Under the pieces are notes generated by a model, which saw only the letters and a list, made by a program, of their open reading frames with translations, ran no database searches and was not told the DNA's origin. From Roseibaca calidilacus (GTDB taxonomy: Bacteria; Pseudomonadota; Alphaproteobacteria; Rhodobacterales; Rhodobacteraceae), in NCBI RefSeq assembly GCF_001517585.1, contig NZ_FBYC01000001.1, forward strand, positions 372,001-436,000: 64,000 nt of DNA, in the 5' to 3' direction. Position 1 is the stretch's first letter; every line of letters starts with the position of its first letter. This document shows, piece by piece, positions 38,845-48,094 of the stretch. Position numbers and translations under genes: made by a program.

Positions 38845-40452
38845 CTACACCAGCATTTCCTTGGTCGCGGTCAGCTTCACATCCGGATAGTCCCGCGCGA
38901 CGCGGTCAATATCCCATTGCAAGCGGGTCATGAAAACAGGGTCGCCGTCGCTATCTGTTGCCATATGCTGCTTGTTGGCAGCAGCGAAGGCATCGACCGC
39001 CGCTTGAGAGCCTTGAACCCAGCGGGCAGAGGTGAATTGCGTCGGCTCAAACCGCACGGGCAGGCCGTATTCCAGTTCAATCCGGCTGGCGAGAACTTCG
39101 AACTGCAACTGCCCGACGACGCCGACCACAAAGCCCGACCCGAAAGCGGGCTTGAACACTTTAGCAGCCCCCTCTTCGGCGAATTGCAACAGTGCCTTGT
39201 CCAGATGCTTGGCCTTCAGCGGGTCGCCCGCGCGGCAAGCCTGCAAGAGTTCAGGCGCGAAGGACGGAATGCCGGTGAAGCGCAAGGCCTCGCCTTCGGT
39301 CAGCGCGTCGCCAATCCGCAACTGCCCGTGGTTAGGGATGCCGATGATGTCGCCCGCCCAAGCCTCTTCCGTTACTTCGCGGTCGGCGGCCAGAAACAGC
39401 ACCGGGTTGGCGACCGCCATCTGCTTTTTCGACCGCACATGCAGCAGTTTCATGCCGCGCTCGAAATGCCCCGAGGCCAGACGCACAAAGGCCACGCGGT
39501 CGCGGTGCTTCGGGTCCATATTGGCCTGAACCTTGAACACGAAGCCCGTGACCTTGGGTTCTTCGGGGGCAACCTCGCGCGATTCAGCGCGCAGGACCTG
39601 CGGCGCGGGCGCATAATCAGCGATCCCGTCCATCAGTTCTTTCACTCCGAAGGAATTGATTGCAGAGCCGAACCAGATGGGCGACAGATGTCCCTCGAGC
39701 ACCGATTTCGGGTCCAAGGGCGGCAGCAATTCGCGCGCCATTGCGACTTCTTCGCGCAAGGCGGCCAATTGCGCGGCGGGCACATGTTGCTCCATCAACG
39801 GATCGTCAAGCCCGTTCAAAACGACGCTTTCGCCCCGCTTGTTGCGGTCGGCGCGGTCCATCAGTTCCAGCCGGTCGTTGATCAGGTCGTAACAGCCGAT
39901 GAAATCCGCCCCCATGCCGATAGGCCAGCTTGCCGGGGTCACGTCAATCGCAAGGTTTTGCTGGATTTCGTCGATGATATCGAAGGTATCGCGGCTTTCG
40001 CGGTCCATCTTGTTGCAAAAGGTCAAGATGGGCAGGTCGCGCAGGCGGCAGACTTCGAACAGCTTGCGGGTTTGGGATTCGACCCCTTTGGCACCATCAA
40101 TCACCATGATCGCGGCATCGACGGCGGTCAGGGTGCGATAGGTGTCTTCGGAGAAATCCGAGTGGCCGGGCGTGTCGACCAGATTGTAGCGGTACTTCGC
40201 GAAATCGAAGGACATGGCAGAGGCCGAGACCGAGATGCCCCGGTCCTTTTCCATCTGCATGAAATCCGACCGCGTGCGCCGTGCTTCGCCCTTGGCGCGC
40301 ACTTGCCCCGCCATCTGGATCGCGCCGCCAAATAGCAAGAACTTTTCGGTCAGCGTGGTCTTGCCCGCATCGGGGTGCGAGATGATCGCAAAGGTGCGGC
40401 GCCGCGCAATTTCGGGCGGCAATTCGGGGCGATTTGTGTTCTGATCCAGCAT
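38845..40452 (-). CDS. prfC: Peptide chain release factor 3
   Basis: 535 aa GTPase that removes RF1/RF2 from the ribosome after termination. G1 SHPDAGKTTL (25-34), switch I with GISVSASAM, G3 DTPGHSDF, G4 FCNKMDR; then RF3 domain II and III. Start at 40452 is the first ATG and gives the usual N-terminus; the codon at 40482 is TTG. It follows the DksA-like gene on the same strand by 36 bases. Confidence 0.95.
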   Translation of the reverse strand: MLDQNTNRPELPPEIARRRTFAIISHPDAGKTTLTEKFLLFGGAIQMAGQVRAKGEARRTRSDFMQMEKDRGISVSASAMSFDFAKYRYNLVDTPGHSDFSEDTYRTLTAVDAAIMVIDGAKGVESQTRKLFEVCRLRDLPILTFCNKMDRESRDTFDIIDEIQQNLAIDVTPASWPIGMGADFIGCYDLINDRLELMDRADRNKRGESVVLNGLDDPLMEQHVPAAQLAALREEVAMARELLPPLDPKSVLEGHLSPIWFGSAINSFGVKELMDGIADYAPAPQVLRAESREVAPEEPKVTGFVFKVQANMDPKHRDRVAFVRLASGHFERGMKLLHVRSKKQMAVANPVLFLAADREVTEEAWAGDIIGIPNHGQLRIGDALTEGEALRFTGIPSFAPELLQACRAGDPLKAKHLDKALLQFAEEGAAKVFKPAFGSGFVVGVVGQLQFEVLASRIELEYGLPVRFEPTQFTSARWVQGSQAAVDAFAAANKQHMATDSDGDPVFMTRLQWDIDRVARDYPDVKLTATKEMLV

Positions 40453-40488
40453 ATCCCGCGCATAGCGCGGGCCGCGCGCCAAGACAAG

Positions 40489-40806
40489 CTACCGCGCGCA
40501 ATCGCGGCAAAAGGGCGTGGCGGGCAGCAGGTCCAGCCGCGCATCGCTTATCTCTGCCCCGCAGCGGACGCAGGATCCGTAATCGCCTGCCGCCATCCGC
40601 GAGAGCGCGCCGTCGATCATGCGCAATTCGGCTTGGGCGGATAGGCCCAAAGCTTCCATCGCTTCATCTTGTTCATGTTCGGTGGCGTTTTCTTCCCAGT
40701 CGGGGTCGCCATGGCTGTCGAGTTCGGCATCAAGCATCCGCATGCGCGCAATCAGTTCAGCGCGGCGGGTTTCAAGCTGGGCGGTGCGGTTGGTGAAATC
40801 GCGCAT
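40489..40806 (-). CDS. DksA/TraR-family zinc-finger protein (short)
   Basis: 105 aa. N-terminal helical part ([41 protein letters not shown]) and a C-terminal C4 zinc finger (Cys79, Cys82, Cys100, Cys103: CVRCG...CRDC). Shorter than E. coli DksA (151 aa) and like the short DksA/TraR group; binding to the RNA-polymerase secondary channel is possible but unproven. Divergent from hisF. Confidence 0.85.
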   Translation of the reverse strand: MRDFTNRTAQLETRRAELIARMRMLDAELDSHGDPDWEENATEHEQDEAMEALGLSAQAELRMIDGALSRMAAGDYGSCVRCGAEISDARLDLLPATPFCRDCAR

Positions 40807-40914
40807 GTGGTGTCCTCCATAGGCCGCGCCATGGTGCCGCCTTTGCGCAAAGCTGTCCTTGATCCGGGTCAAATCCCTCTTTCGCGCGGCGCAGGTGCGG
40901 GCTATGACGGGACC

Positions 40915-41676
40915 ATGTTGAAAACCCGTGTCATTCCCTGTCTGGACGTGGCCGATGGCCGTGTTGTCAAAGGCGTCAATTTCGTGGACCTGCGCGATGC
41001 GGGCGACCCGGTGGAAGCCGCGCGCGCCTATGATGCGGCGGGCGCGGATGAGCTGTGCTTTCTGGACATTCACGCCACGCATGAAAACCGCGGCACGATG
41101 TTTGATCTGGTCACGCGCACGGCAGAGCAGTGTTTCATGCCGCTGACCGTGGGCGGGGGCGTGCGCACGCCGGAAGATGTGCGCGCGTTGCTATTGGCCG
41201 GGGCCGACAAGGTCAGCTTCAATTCCGCCGCCGTGGCCGACCCGGATGTGGTGGCGCGCGCGGCTGATCGCTTTGGCAGCCAGTGCATTGTGGTGGCGAT
41301 AGATGCCAAAACCGTCAGCCCCGGAAAGTGGGAGATTTTCACCCATGGCGGGCGCAAGCCTACGGGCATAGACGCGGTGGCGTTTGCCCGCACCGTGGCG
41401 GCCAAGGGGGCGGGAGAGATTTTGCTAACCAGCATGGACCGCGACGGCACGCGGGCGGGGTTCAACCTGCCCCTGACCCGCGCGATTGTCGATGCGGTGG
41501 GGGTGCCTGTCATTGCCTCTGGCGGGGTGGGCACGCTGGATCATCTGGTAGAGGGCGTGACCGAGGGTGGCGCAAGTGCGGTTCTGGCCGCGAGCATCTT
41601 CCATTTCGGTGAGTTCACCATCGGGCAGGCCAAGGAACACATGGCCGCCGCTGGCATTCCCATGAGGCTGGCATGA
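40915..41676 (+). CDS. hisF: Imidazole glycerol phosphate synthase, cyclase subunit
   Basis: 253 aa TIM barrel that makes IGP and AICAR in histidine synthesis with ammonia from HisH. Catalytic Asp11 (IPCLDVADG) and the second Asp in VVAIDAKTV. Phosphate-binding [11 protein letters not shown]. Full length. Overlaps hisE by four bases. hisH and hisA are not in the window. Confidence 0.95.
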   Translation: MLKTRVIPCLDVADGRVVKGVNFVDLRDAGDPVEAARAYDAAGADELCFLDIHATHENRGTMFDLVTRTAEQCFMPLTVGGGVRTPEDVRALLLAGADKVSFNSAAVADPDVVARAADRFGSQCIVVAIDAKTVSPGKWEIFTHGGRKPTGIDAVAFARTVAAKGAGEILLTSMDRDGTRAGFNLPLTRAIVDAVGVPVIASGGVGTLDHLVEGVTEGGASAVLAASIFHFGEFTIGQAKEHMAAAGIPMRLA

Positions 41677-41987
41677 GCGCGTTGGACCAGTTGGCCGCGA
41701 CCATCGCGGCGCGCAAAGGGGCCGACCCGGATGGGTCATGGACCGCGAAACTACTGGCAAAAGGCCCTGAGAAATGCGCCGAAAAGTTCGGCGAAGAAGC
41801 GATTGAGGCCGTGATCGAAGCGGTCAAGGGCGACCCTGCGCGCCTGACCGCGGAAGCGGCGGATGTGATCTATCACCTGCTGGTGATGTGCGCTGCGCGC
41901 GATGTGTCTTTGGCAGATATCGAAGCGGAACTCTCCCGCCGCGCAGGCACATCCGGGCTGGATGAGAAAGCCGCGCGCAAGGGCTGA
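41673..41987 (+). CDS. hisE: Phosphoribosyl-ATP pyrophosphatase
   Basis: 104 aa. Hydrolyses PR-ATP to PR-AMP in the second step of histidine synthesis. Marks [20 protein letters not shown] and [12 protein letters not shown] (metal-binding acidic residues of the all-alpha NTP-PPase fold). Not fused to HisI. Overlaps the hisF stop (ATGA). Confidence 0.94.
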   Translation: MSALDQLAATIAARKGADPDGSWTAKLLAKGPEKCAEKFGEEAIEAVIEAVKGDPARLTAEAADVIYHLLVMCAARDVSLADIEAELSRRAGTSGLDEKAARKG

Positions 41988-42053
41988 GGCTTGCCAAGTT
42001 GCCTGCTTGGGCGTAGACCGCTCACATGTTAACTAAATGGGGCGGGCCGAGGC

Positions 42054-42959
42054 ATGACCGACTGGCTTCTATCGCTGGTAGGCACACCCGAGGGTGCGCA
42101 ATTGGCGACCATCCTCGCGCTTGTTTCCGCTGTATCGCATGCAACTTTCGGGGCGCTGCAAAAAGGCGCGCATGACCCATGGCTGACGCGCGGCGCGATT
42201 GACGGGGCGACGGTGGCCCTGTCACTGCCCTTGGTGGTTTTCTGGGCCGGAATGCCCCCGCCCCAGATGTGGCCGGTCCTGCTGGGCGTGGTCGTGGTGC
42301 ATTTTTTCTACAAGCTGACCATGGCGCTGGCCTATCAGCGCGCGGCCTATACGGTGGTATATCCCGTGGTGCGCGGCACCGGGCCGATTGTGACCGTTCT
42401 GGCCGCGATGGTGGTGTTCAATGAAAGCTATGGCCCCGTGCAATGGCTGGGTGTGGGGCTTTTGTCGGGCGGCATTTTGCTTCTTGCGCTGCGCAACCTG
42501 TCGGAAGAAACACTGGACCTGCGCGCGCTGAAACTGGGATTACTTTGGGCCATGATGGGCGGCGCATTGGTCGCGGCCTACACCACCTATGATGCATGGG
42601 CGATCCGGCTGTCGGGCGACCCGTTGCGCTTTCTGGTGTGGTTTTTCCTGTTCAGCTCGATCGATTTCGCGATCATCGGCTGGTGGCGGTATCGTCGGAT
42701 GGCCGATGCGCCTGCGCCTTGGCCCTTGGCGCTGCGCGGCGCTTCCGGGGCGGTCATTGCCTATGTCAGCTTTGGCGGTGTCATGCTGGCCACATTGGTG
42801 GGCCGCGTGGGCGAATCGGCAGTGCTGCGCGAAACCTCGACCGTGTTTGCCGCGCTGATCGGCTGGTTCATTTTGAAAGAGCGCGTCGGCCCACGCAAAT
42901 TGGCGCTGATGGTGCTGATCGCACTGGGCGCGGTGCTGGTGCAACTGGGTGGGCGTTAG
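42054..42959 (+). CDS. EamA/DMT-family membrane transporter
   Basis: 301 aa, about ten predicted membrane helices in two EamA repeats (around residues 12-140 and 160-300). VVYPVVRGTGPIVTVL and FAALIGWFILKERVG are family marks. Substrate unknown; EamA members export amino acids and other metabolites. The PII-like gene converges on its end. Confidence 0.87.
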   Translation: MTDWLLSLVGTPEGAQLATILALVSAVSHATFGALQKGAHDPWLTRGAIDGATVALSLPLVVFWAGMPPPQMWPVLLGVVVVHFFYKLTMALAYQRAAYTVVYPVVRGTGPIVTVLAAMVVFNESYGPVQWLGVGLLSGGILLLALRNLSEETLDLRALKLGLLWAMMGGALVAAYTTYDAWAIRLSGDPLRFLVWFFLFSSIDFAIIGWWRYRRMADAPAPWPLALRGASGAVIAYVSFGGVMLATLVGRVGESAVLRETSTVFAALIGWFILKERVGPRKLALMVLIALGAVLVQLGGR

Positions 42960-42962
42960 GGC

Positions 42963-43274
42963 TTAGAACCGCTCGGCCCGCAACACTTGTGCATCGGTCA
43001 CGCAGACCACGCCAATATGGCGTTTCACGACGCTAAAGGCCGCATCCAGCAGCGGGTCCAGCTTTTCGGGGCGCACAAGGCAGACAACCTGCACCATGCC
43101 GGTGCCGCGGCTGATTTGGCCCTCCCGGCTCCATGTGCCGGACCGGCCAGAGCCGCCTTGCACCGGAAGCACCGACCAGCCGGTGACATCAGCCTTTTCC
43201 AGCGCATCGGTCAGGCGGTTGAGCATGACCTGCTCGATGGTGATTTCGACCCGTTTTGCGAGATGTGTCTGCAT
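42963..43274 (-). CDS. sbtB: PII-like protein paired with SbtA (SbtB-type)
   Basis: 103 aa. Ferredoxin-like PII fold: beta strand RVEITIEQVMLNRLTDALEKADVTGWSVL, a T-loop-like GGSGRSGTWSREG and VQVVCLVRPEKLDPLLDAAF, then RHIGVVCVTDAQVLR. No PII uridylylation tyrosine is obvious in the loop and the C-terminal cysteine motif of cyanobacterial SbtB is absent. The ATG lies one base after the SbtA stop, so the two are translated together. It probably gates the transporter in response to a nucleotide such as cAMP or ATP; this is inferred from SbtB. Confidence 0.82.
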   Translation of the reverse strand: MQTHLAKRVEITIEQVMLNRLTDALEKADVTGWSVLPVQGGSGRSGTWSREGQISRGTGMVQVVCLVRPEKLDPLLDAAFSVVKRHIGVVCVTDAQVLRAERF

Positions 43275-43275
43275 G

Positions 43276-44241
43276 TCACGATCCTGTAAGGCTTTGGGCG
43301 ATGGTCAGATAAAGCGGTATGCCCAGCACCAAGTTGAACGGGAATGTCACCGCCAGCGCAAGGGTCAGATAGATTGACGGGTTCGCTTGCGGCACGGCCA
43401 CCCGCATAGCCGCTGGCACCGCGATGTAGGATGCCGAGGCTGCAAGCGTCATCATCAGCATGGTCCCGCCCGTTGACAGCCCAACCAGAAGCGCGGCCAA
43501 CAAGCCGGCTGTGGCACCGACCAATGGCATGAGCAGACCAAACGCAAGGGCGCCGCGGTCCAGAACGCCCGCTTGCCGCAAGCCGCGCCCCGCGATCAGA
43601 CCCATATCCAGCAGGAAGATGCACAACACCCCCTGAAAGGGCGAGACGATGAACGATTCAATCCGCGCCAGCCCATCCGTTCCGGTTGCGATCCCGATGG
43701 CGAAGGCCCCCAGCAGCAGCACGATGGACCCGTTCAGCAGGATTTCGCGCCACAGGTCCGCGTTCATCTCGGTTTCTTCCGAACCTTTGGAGATAAGCCA
43801 AAGCGCAGACAGAATGGCGGGCGCTTCCATCGCGGCAGCGACCGCGACCATATAGCCTTCCGAGGCGATGCCCGCATCTTTCAGAACCGACGTGCCCGCC
43901 ACGAAGGTCACGATGGAAATAGACCCGTAATGCCCCGCAACTGCCGCCGCATCGGTGCGTGACATGCCCGACAAGAACCGCAGCAAAACAAAGCCGATCA
44001 GCGGCAGCGCGAAGGACAGCGCCACCCCGGCCAGCAGGCTAAGCCCAAGGGTCAGGTCAATCCCGTGTTCGGCAAGGCTGACGCCGCCTTTGAACCCGAT
44101 GGCGAATAGCAGGTAGATCGAAATGCCCTTCGCCACGGCTTCGGGAACGGACAAGTCCGATCTGGCAAGCGCGGCCGCGACCCCCAACACGAATGACAAC
44201 ACGATGGGCGACAAAAGATTGGCAAGCGCCAAGTCGAGCAT
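43276..44241 (-). CDS. sbtA: Sodium-dependent bicarbonate transporter family protein (SbtA, DUF897)
   Basis: 321 aa, eight to ten membrane helices. Features shared with SbtA: FKGGVSLAEHG in the first repeat, AGHYGSISIVTF in a discontinuous helix, and the C-terminal AVPQANPSIYLTLALAVTFPFNLVLGIPLYL (in outline). Paired with a PII-like gene one base downstream, as sbtA-sbtB are in cyanobacteria. Bicarbonate as substrate is likely but not shown. tldD lies upstream on the same strand with a 106-base gap. Confidence 0.85.
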   Translation of the reverse strand: MLDLALANLLSPIVLSFVLGVAAALARSDLSVPEAVAKGISIYLLFAIGFKGGVSLAEHGIDLTLGLSLLAGVALSFALPLIGFVLLRFLSGMSRTDAAAVAGHYGSISIVTFVAGTSVLKDAGIASEGYMVAVAAAMEAPAILSALWLISKGSEETEMNADLWREILLNGSIVLLLGAFAIGIATGTDGLARIESFIVSPFQGVLCIFLLDMGLIAGRGLRQAGVLDRGALAFGLLMPLVGATAGLLAALLVGLSTGGTMLMMTLAASASYIAVPAAMRVAVPQANPSIYLTLALAVTFPFNLVLGIPLYLTIAQSLTGS

Positions 44242-44347
44242 GTGGCAGGCCCTTTCACAACACGATTGCGGGACGGGTTACGACATTCAAACCGTTGTCA
44301 CAATCATTCTGTGGCGTGTTTGCGCCCGAACCGCCGGTGGGCGGGCG

Positions 44348-45769
44348 TTAGGCCGCACTGCCGCCCACGGTCAGACCGCCGATCATCAGGGTTGGTTGGC
44401 CCACGCCCACGGGCACCCATTGCCCGGCCTTGCCGCAGGTGCCGATGCCGGGGTCCAGTTGCAGATCATTGCCCACTCCGCGGATTTTCGTCAGCGCCGT
44501 TGCGCCGTCGCCGATCAGCGTGGCGCCCTTGATGGGGGCGCCGACCTTGCCGTTTTGCACGCGATACGCCTCGGTGCAGGAAAACACGAATTTGCCATTT
44601 GTGATGTCCACCTGTCCGCCGCCGAAGCCCACGGCATAGATGCCATCTTTCAGCCCCGCCAGAATATCTGCCGGATCGCTGTCGCCTGCCTGCATATAGG
44701 TGTTGGTCATACGCGGCATGGGGGCGTGTTCATAGCTTTCGCGCCGCCCATTGCCGGTGGGGGCCACGCCCATCAGCCGCGCATTCTGACGGTCCTGCAT
44801 GTAGCCGACCAGTTTGCCGTCCTCTATCAATACGTTGCGGGCCGATGGTGTGCCTTCGTCGTCAATGGTCAGCGACCCGCGCCGGTCGGGCAGGGTGCCG
44901 TCATCCAGCACGGTCACGCCGGGGGCGGCAATCTGCTGGCCCATCAGCCCGGCAAAGGCGGAACTGCCCTTGCGGTTGAAATCGCCCTCCAGCCCGTGGC
45001 CGATGGCTTCGTGCAGCAGGATGCCGGGCCAGCCTGGGCCAAGGACCACATCCATCACACCTGCCGGGGCAGGGTCTGCACGCAAGTTGACCAGCGCGAT
45101 GCGCAACGCTTCATTCGCGACGGGTTGCCAGTGGTCGCGCGCGATCAGCGCTGACAGTTCCGCGCGGCCACCACCGCCCATACCGCCCGATTCGCGCCGC
45201 CCGTCTTCTTCCACGATGACCGATATGTTCAGCCGAGCCATGGGCCGCGCATCGCGCAGGCGCAGGCCTTCGGGGCGCAGGATTTCGATTTCTTGGCGTG
45301 TGGCGGCCAGTGCGACCGACACCTGCACCACGCGCGGATCGGCGGCGCGCAAATAGTCGTCAATCTCGCGCAACAGGTCGATCTTTGCGGCAAACGCCAC
45401 TTCCGACACCGGGTCAATGTCGCGATACAGGCGTTGGTTGGTCGGTTGCGGCGCATCTGCCAGCGTGCCGCCGCCCGCACCCACCGCCAGCCGCGCGGTC
45501 TGGCCCGCACGGCGCAGCGCTTCAATGGTCATATGGGTGCTGTGGGCGTAACCCGTCACCTCGCCGCGCACGGCGCGCAGCCCGAACCCCTCGGCAGCAT
45601 TGTAGCTGGCCGATTTCACACGCCCATCATCAAAACTGACCGATTCGGACAAGCGGCGTTCCAAGAACAGTTCGCCATCATCGGCCCCGTCGGTTGCGGC
45701 ACGCAATTCGGCCAAGGCCTGCCCCTCGTCCATGAAGGTCTCGAAAGGGCGGAACTCGGTCTGGGTCAT
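44348..45769 (-). CDS. tldD: Metalloprotease TldD
   Basis: 473 aa. PmbA/TldD family zinc protease; with TldE it trims microcin-type peptides and CcdA. The metal site is H253-EAIG-H258 (LLHEAIGHGLEGD), with a further conserved Cys near the C-terminus (GTCGKAGQWVPVG). Full length. No tldE/pmbA in this window. Divergent from ctaC; an FnrL-type box lies about 65 bases upstream of its start. Confidence 0.94.
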   Translation of the reverse strand: MTQTEFRPFETFMDEGQALAELRAATDGADDGELFLERRLSESVSFDDGRVKSASYNAAEGFGLRAVRGEVTGYAHSTHMTIEALRRAGQTARLAVGAGGGTLADAPQPTNQRLYRDIDPVSEVAFAAKIDLLREIDDYLRAADPRVVQVSVALAATRQEIEILRPEGLRLRDARPMARLNISVIVEEDGRRESGGMGGGGRAELSALIARDHWQPVANEALRIALVNLRADPAPAGVMDVVLGPGWPGILLHEAIGHGLEGDFNRKGSSAFAGLMGQQIAAPGVTVLDDGTLPDRRGSLTIDDEGTPSARNVLIEDGKLVGYMQDRQNARLMGVAPTGNGRRESYEHAPMPRMTNTYMQAGDSDPADILAGLKDGIYAVGFGGGQVDITNGKFVFSCTEAYRVQNGKVGAPIKGATLIGDGATALTKIRGVGNDLQLDPGIGTCGKAGQWVPVGVGQPTLMIGGLTVGGSAA

Positions 45770-45833
45770 ATCGGCCTCTGGTGGTTGTTTCGGGGGTTAT
45801 GCCGCGTTGCGGCGTGTTCTGCGCGACCTGTCT

Positions 45834-45847
45834 TTGACATAGATCAA
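45834..45847. promoter_or_regulatory. FNR/FnrL-type box between tldD and ctaC
   Basis: TTGAC, four bases (ATAG), ATCAA: matches the FnrL consensus TTGAY-N4-RTCAA. It is 65 bases upstream of the tldD start and 158 bases upstream of the ctaC start. Redox control of the aa3 oxidase by FnrL is plausible. Confidence 0.55.
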
Positions 45848-45853
45848 TAAATA

Positions 45854-45867
45854 ACAATGTGTCGCAT
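45854..45867 (+). promoter_or_regulatory. 14-base motif shared with the etfQO upstream region
   Basis: ACAATGTGTCGCAT, an exact copy of a stretch inside the palindrome before etfQO. It lies about 25 bases upstream of a good -10 candidate, TAATAT at 45892-45897, and 138 bases before the ctaC start. Only one half of the palindrome is present here. Confidence 0.4.
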
Positions 45868-46004
45868 CAGTTTTGCTTGTTCTGAGATGTGTAATATGGT
45901 TTTACAAGTGGCAAAGCTCAACGGAATTCCATGGCATACAGCCAGACGTGTGACCATGCCGGACAGAACGCGGCGAAAAGCCGCACAAAAAACGGGAACC
46001 GACA

Positions 46005-46886
46005 ATGCGCCTATTTTCCGCCATGACAGCCTCTGCTGTCGCAGCCGCAACAAGCCTGTTTGCGACGATCGCCCTTGCCGATGACCAGTTGCCGGAATTG
46101 CCGGTGCGTGGGGCGCCGGTTGCAGGCGGCACCGCGCTGCAAGACCCGGCATCTTCGGTGGCTTCGGGCGTTGTTTTCCTGGACAATCTTCTGCTGTGGA
46201 TCATCGTGCCGATCACGATTTTCGTGACCGCGCTGCTGATATGGGTCATCGTGTTCCACAACCGTCGTGCCAACCCAGAGCCGGCAAAATTTACCCATAA
46301 TTCGCCGTTGGAAGTGGCTTGGACCGCGATTCCGGCGCTTATTCTGCTGGTCATTGCTTTCTTCAGCTTTCCGGCGCTGCGCTACGAGCAAACGATGCCA
46401 GAGGCCGATGTGACCATCAAAACCACCGGGTTCCAGTGGTATTGGGGTTACGAGTATGTCGATCATGATGTCGAGTTCTCCAGCTTCATGCTGCAACGCG
46501 AAGAACTGGAAGATTACGGATACACCCAAGACCTGTATTTGCTGGCCACTGACACCGCGATGGTCGTGCCTGTTGGCAAGGATATCGTCGTGCAAGTTAC
46601 GGCTGCGGATGTGATCCATTCTTGGGCGATCCCGGCTTTCGGGGTCAAGCAAGATGGCGTGCCCGGGCGGTTGGCGGAACTTTGGTTCAACGTCGAGGAA
46701 GAGGGCGTTTATTTCGGCCAGTGTTCCGAACTCTGCGGCATAAACCATGCCTATATGCCGATCACTGTCAAAGCGGTCAGCGAAGAGGAATATGTCGCCT
46801 GGCTGGAACGTCAGGGCGCGCAGTTTGCCGAAGGGTCGTGGGAAGCGGATGTGCGGGATCGCGTTCAGCTTGCGACCGCCGACTAA
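46005..46886 (+). CDS. ctaC: Cytochrome c oxidase subunit II
   Basis: 293 aa. Signal peptide to about ALADD, two membrane helices (about 55-85 and 105-125), then the periplasmic CuA domain with ligands His205, Cys240, Cys244, His248 and Met251 (GQCSELCGINHAYM). It accepts electrons from cytochrome c. The aromatic stretch QWYWGYEY is conserved. First gene of the ctaC-ctaB-small gene-ctaG-ctaE cluster; subunit I is elsewhere. Confidence 0.96.
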   Translation: MRLFSAMTASAVAAATSLFATIALADDQLPELPVRGAPVAGGTALQDPASSVASGVVFLDNLLLWIIVPITIFVTALLIWVIVFHNRRANPEPAKFTHNSPLEVAWTAIPALILLVIAFFSFPALRYEQTMPEADVTIKTTGFQWYWGYEYVDHDVEFSSFMLQREELEDYGYTQDLYLLATDTAMVVPVGKDIVVQVTAADVIHSWAIPAFGVKQDGVPGRLAELWFNVEEEGVYFGQCSELCGINHAYMPITVKAVSEEEYVAWLERQGAQFAEGSWEADVRDRVQLATAD

Positions 46887-46919
46887 ACCCGCGCCAGCCA
46901 GTCCCGACCGGATAGCCTT

Positions 46920-47894
46920 ATGACCGATATTCGCGCAGATTTCACCAAGACCGGCCCGTCAGAGGCCGAGTTCGGCGATTATGTCGCGCTGCTGAAGCCG
47001 CGCGTCATGACGCTGGTTGTGTTTACCGCGCTGAGTGGCTTGCTAGTCGCGCCCGGTGGCATCCACCCGGTCGAGGGGTTGGCGGCGATCATCTTCATCG
47101 CCTTGGGCGGCGGCGCATCTGGTGCGCTGAACATGTGGTGGGACGCCGATATTGACGCGGTCATGAAGCGCACCGCCAAGCGCCCCATCCCGTCCGGCAA
47201 GGTCACAGAGGGCGAGGCGCTGGCAATTGGCGTGACCCTGTCCGCGATTTCAGTCATCATGCTATGGCTGGCCACGAACGCCCTTGCGGGGGCGCTGCTG
47301 GCCTTCACGATCTTCTTTTATGTCGTGATCTATTCCATGTGGCTGAAGCGTGCGACGCCGCAGAACATTGTGATCGGTGGCGCAGCAGGTGCCTTTCCCC
47401 CGATGATCGGCTGGGCGGCTGTGACCGGTAGTGTGAGCGTTGAAGCCTGCCTTATGTTCTTGCTGATCTTCATGTGGACGCCGCCGCATTTCTGGGCGTT
47501 GGCGTTGTTCATGAAATCGGACTACCATGTGGCCAAGGTGCCGATGTTGACCGTCACGCATGGCCGTCGCGCGACCCGCGCTCATATTCTGGTTTACACG
47601 GTTGCGCTTTTGCCGGTGGCGGTCGCGACCGGGCTGACCAGCATTGGTGGCCCCGTCTACATGGCGGCGGCGATCTGGCTGAGCTTTGGTTTCCTGCAAG
47701 GCGCTTGGGCGATATGGAAGCGCGACGAAGTTGTCGCAGAAGCCGACAATTACGCGACCGAAAAGCGGGTTTTCCGCTTCTCGCTGTCCTATCTGTTTGT
47801 TCTGTTCGGCGCCTTGATTGCCGAAGCGGCCCTACGTAACCTGCCCGCCTATGCTGAATTTGCGGCTCGGTTCAACCTGATGGAGATGCTCTGA
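46920..47894 (+). CDS. ctaB: Protohaem IX farnesyltransferase (haem O synthase)
   Basis: 324 aa, about nine membrane helices. Adds the farnesyl tail to haem b to make haem O, precursor of haem A for aa3 oxidase. The prenyl-diphosphate motif NMWWDADID and the second site DYHVAKVPML are present. Overlaps the next small gene by one base. Confidence 0.95.
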   Translation: MTDIRADFTKTGPSEAEFGDYVALLKPRVMTLVVFTALSGLLVAPGGIHPVEGLAAIIFIALGGGASGALNMWWDADIDAVMKRTAKRPIPSGKVTEGEALAIGVTLSAISVIMLWLATNALAGALLAFTIFFYVVIYSMWLKRATPQNIVIGGAAGAFPPMIGWAAVTGSVSVEACLMFLLIFMWTPPHFWALALFMKSDYHVAKVPMLTVTHGRRATRAHILVYTVALLPVAVATGLTSIGGPVYMAAAIWLSFGFLQGAWAIWKRDEVVAEADNYATEKRVFRFSLSYLFVLFGALIAEAALRNLPAYAEFAARFNLMEML

Positions 47895-48094
47895 TGGCAA
47901 TTGCCCGCGAACATCCGCTGCACAAGCGCCGCTTTGGCCGCAATGCCGGGCTGGCCTTGGTGCTGCTGGCCTTCATTGCGCTGGTGTTTGGATTGACGAT
48001 TGCGAAGGTCTCGGGCGGCGGCACGCTAGAGGCGTTCGACCACACCTATCGCCCGGCGCTTGACCCGGCGACCCAAATCCCGGTGGAGGAGTGA
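47894..48094 (+). CDS. Small single-pass membrane protein of the oxidase cluster
   Basis: 66 aa: basic N-terminus (EHPLHKRRFGRN), one helix (AGLALVLLAFIALVFGLTIAKV) and a short Pro/Asp-rich tail (DHTYRPALDPATQIP). A gene of this size sits between ctaB and ctaG in Paracoccus and Rhodobacter. Overlaps ctaB and, through TGATG, ctaG, so all three are translationally coupled. A role in oxidase assembly is inferred from position; no enzyme motif is seen. Confidence 0.8.
   Translation: MAIAREHPLHKRRFGRNAGLALVLLAFIALVFGLTIAKVSGGGTLEAFDHTYRPALDPATQIPVEE

Noticed and set aside
38839-40335. 498-codon open frame on the plus strand opposite prfC
   Set aside because: It is a shadow of RF3 in a GC-rich genome: His, Gln and Arg heavy, no domain, while the minus-strand protein has all GTPase motifs.
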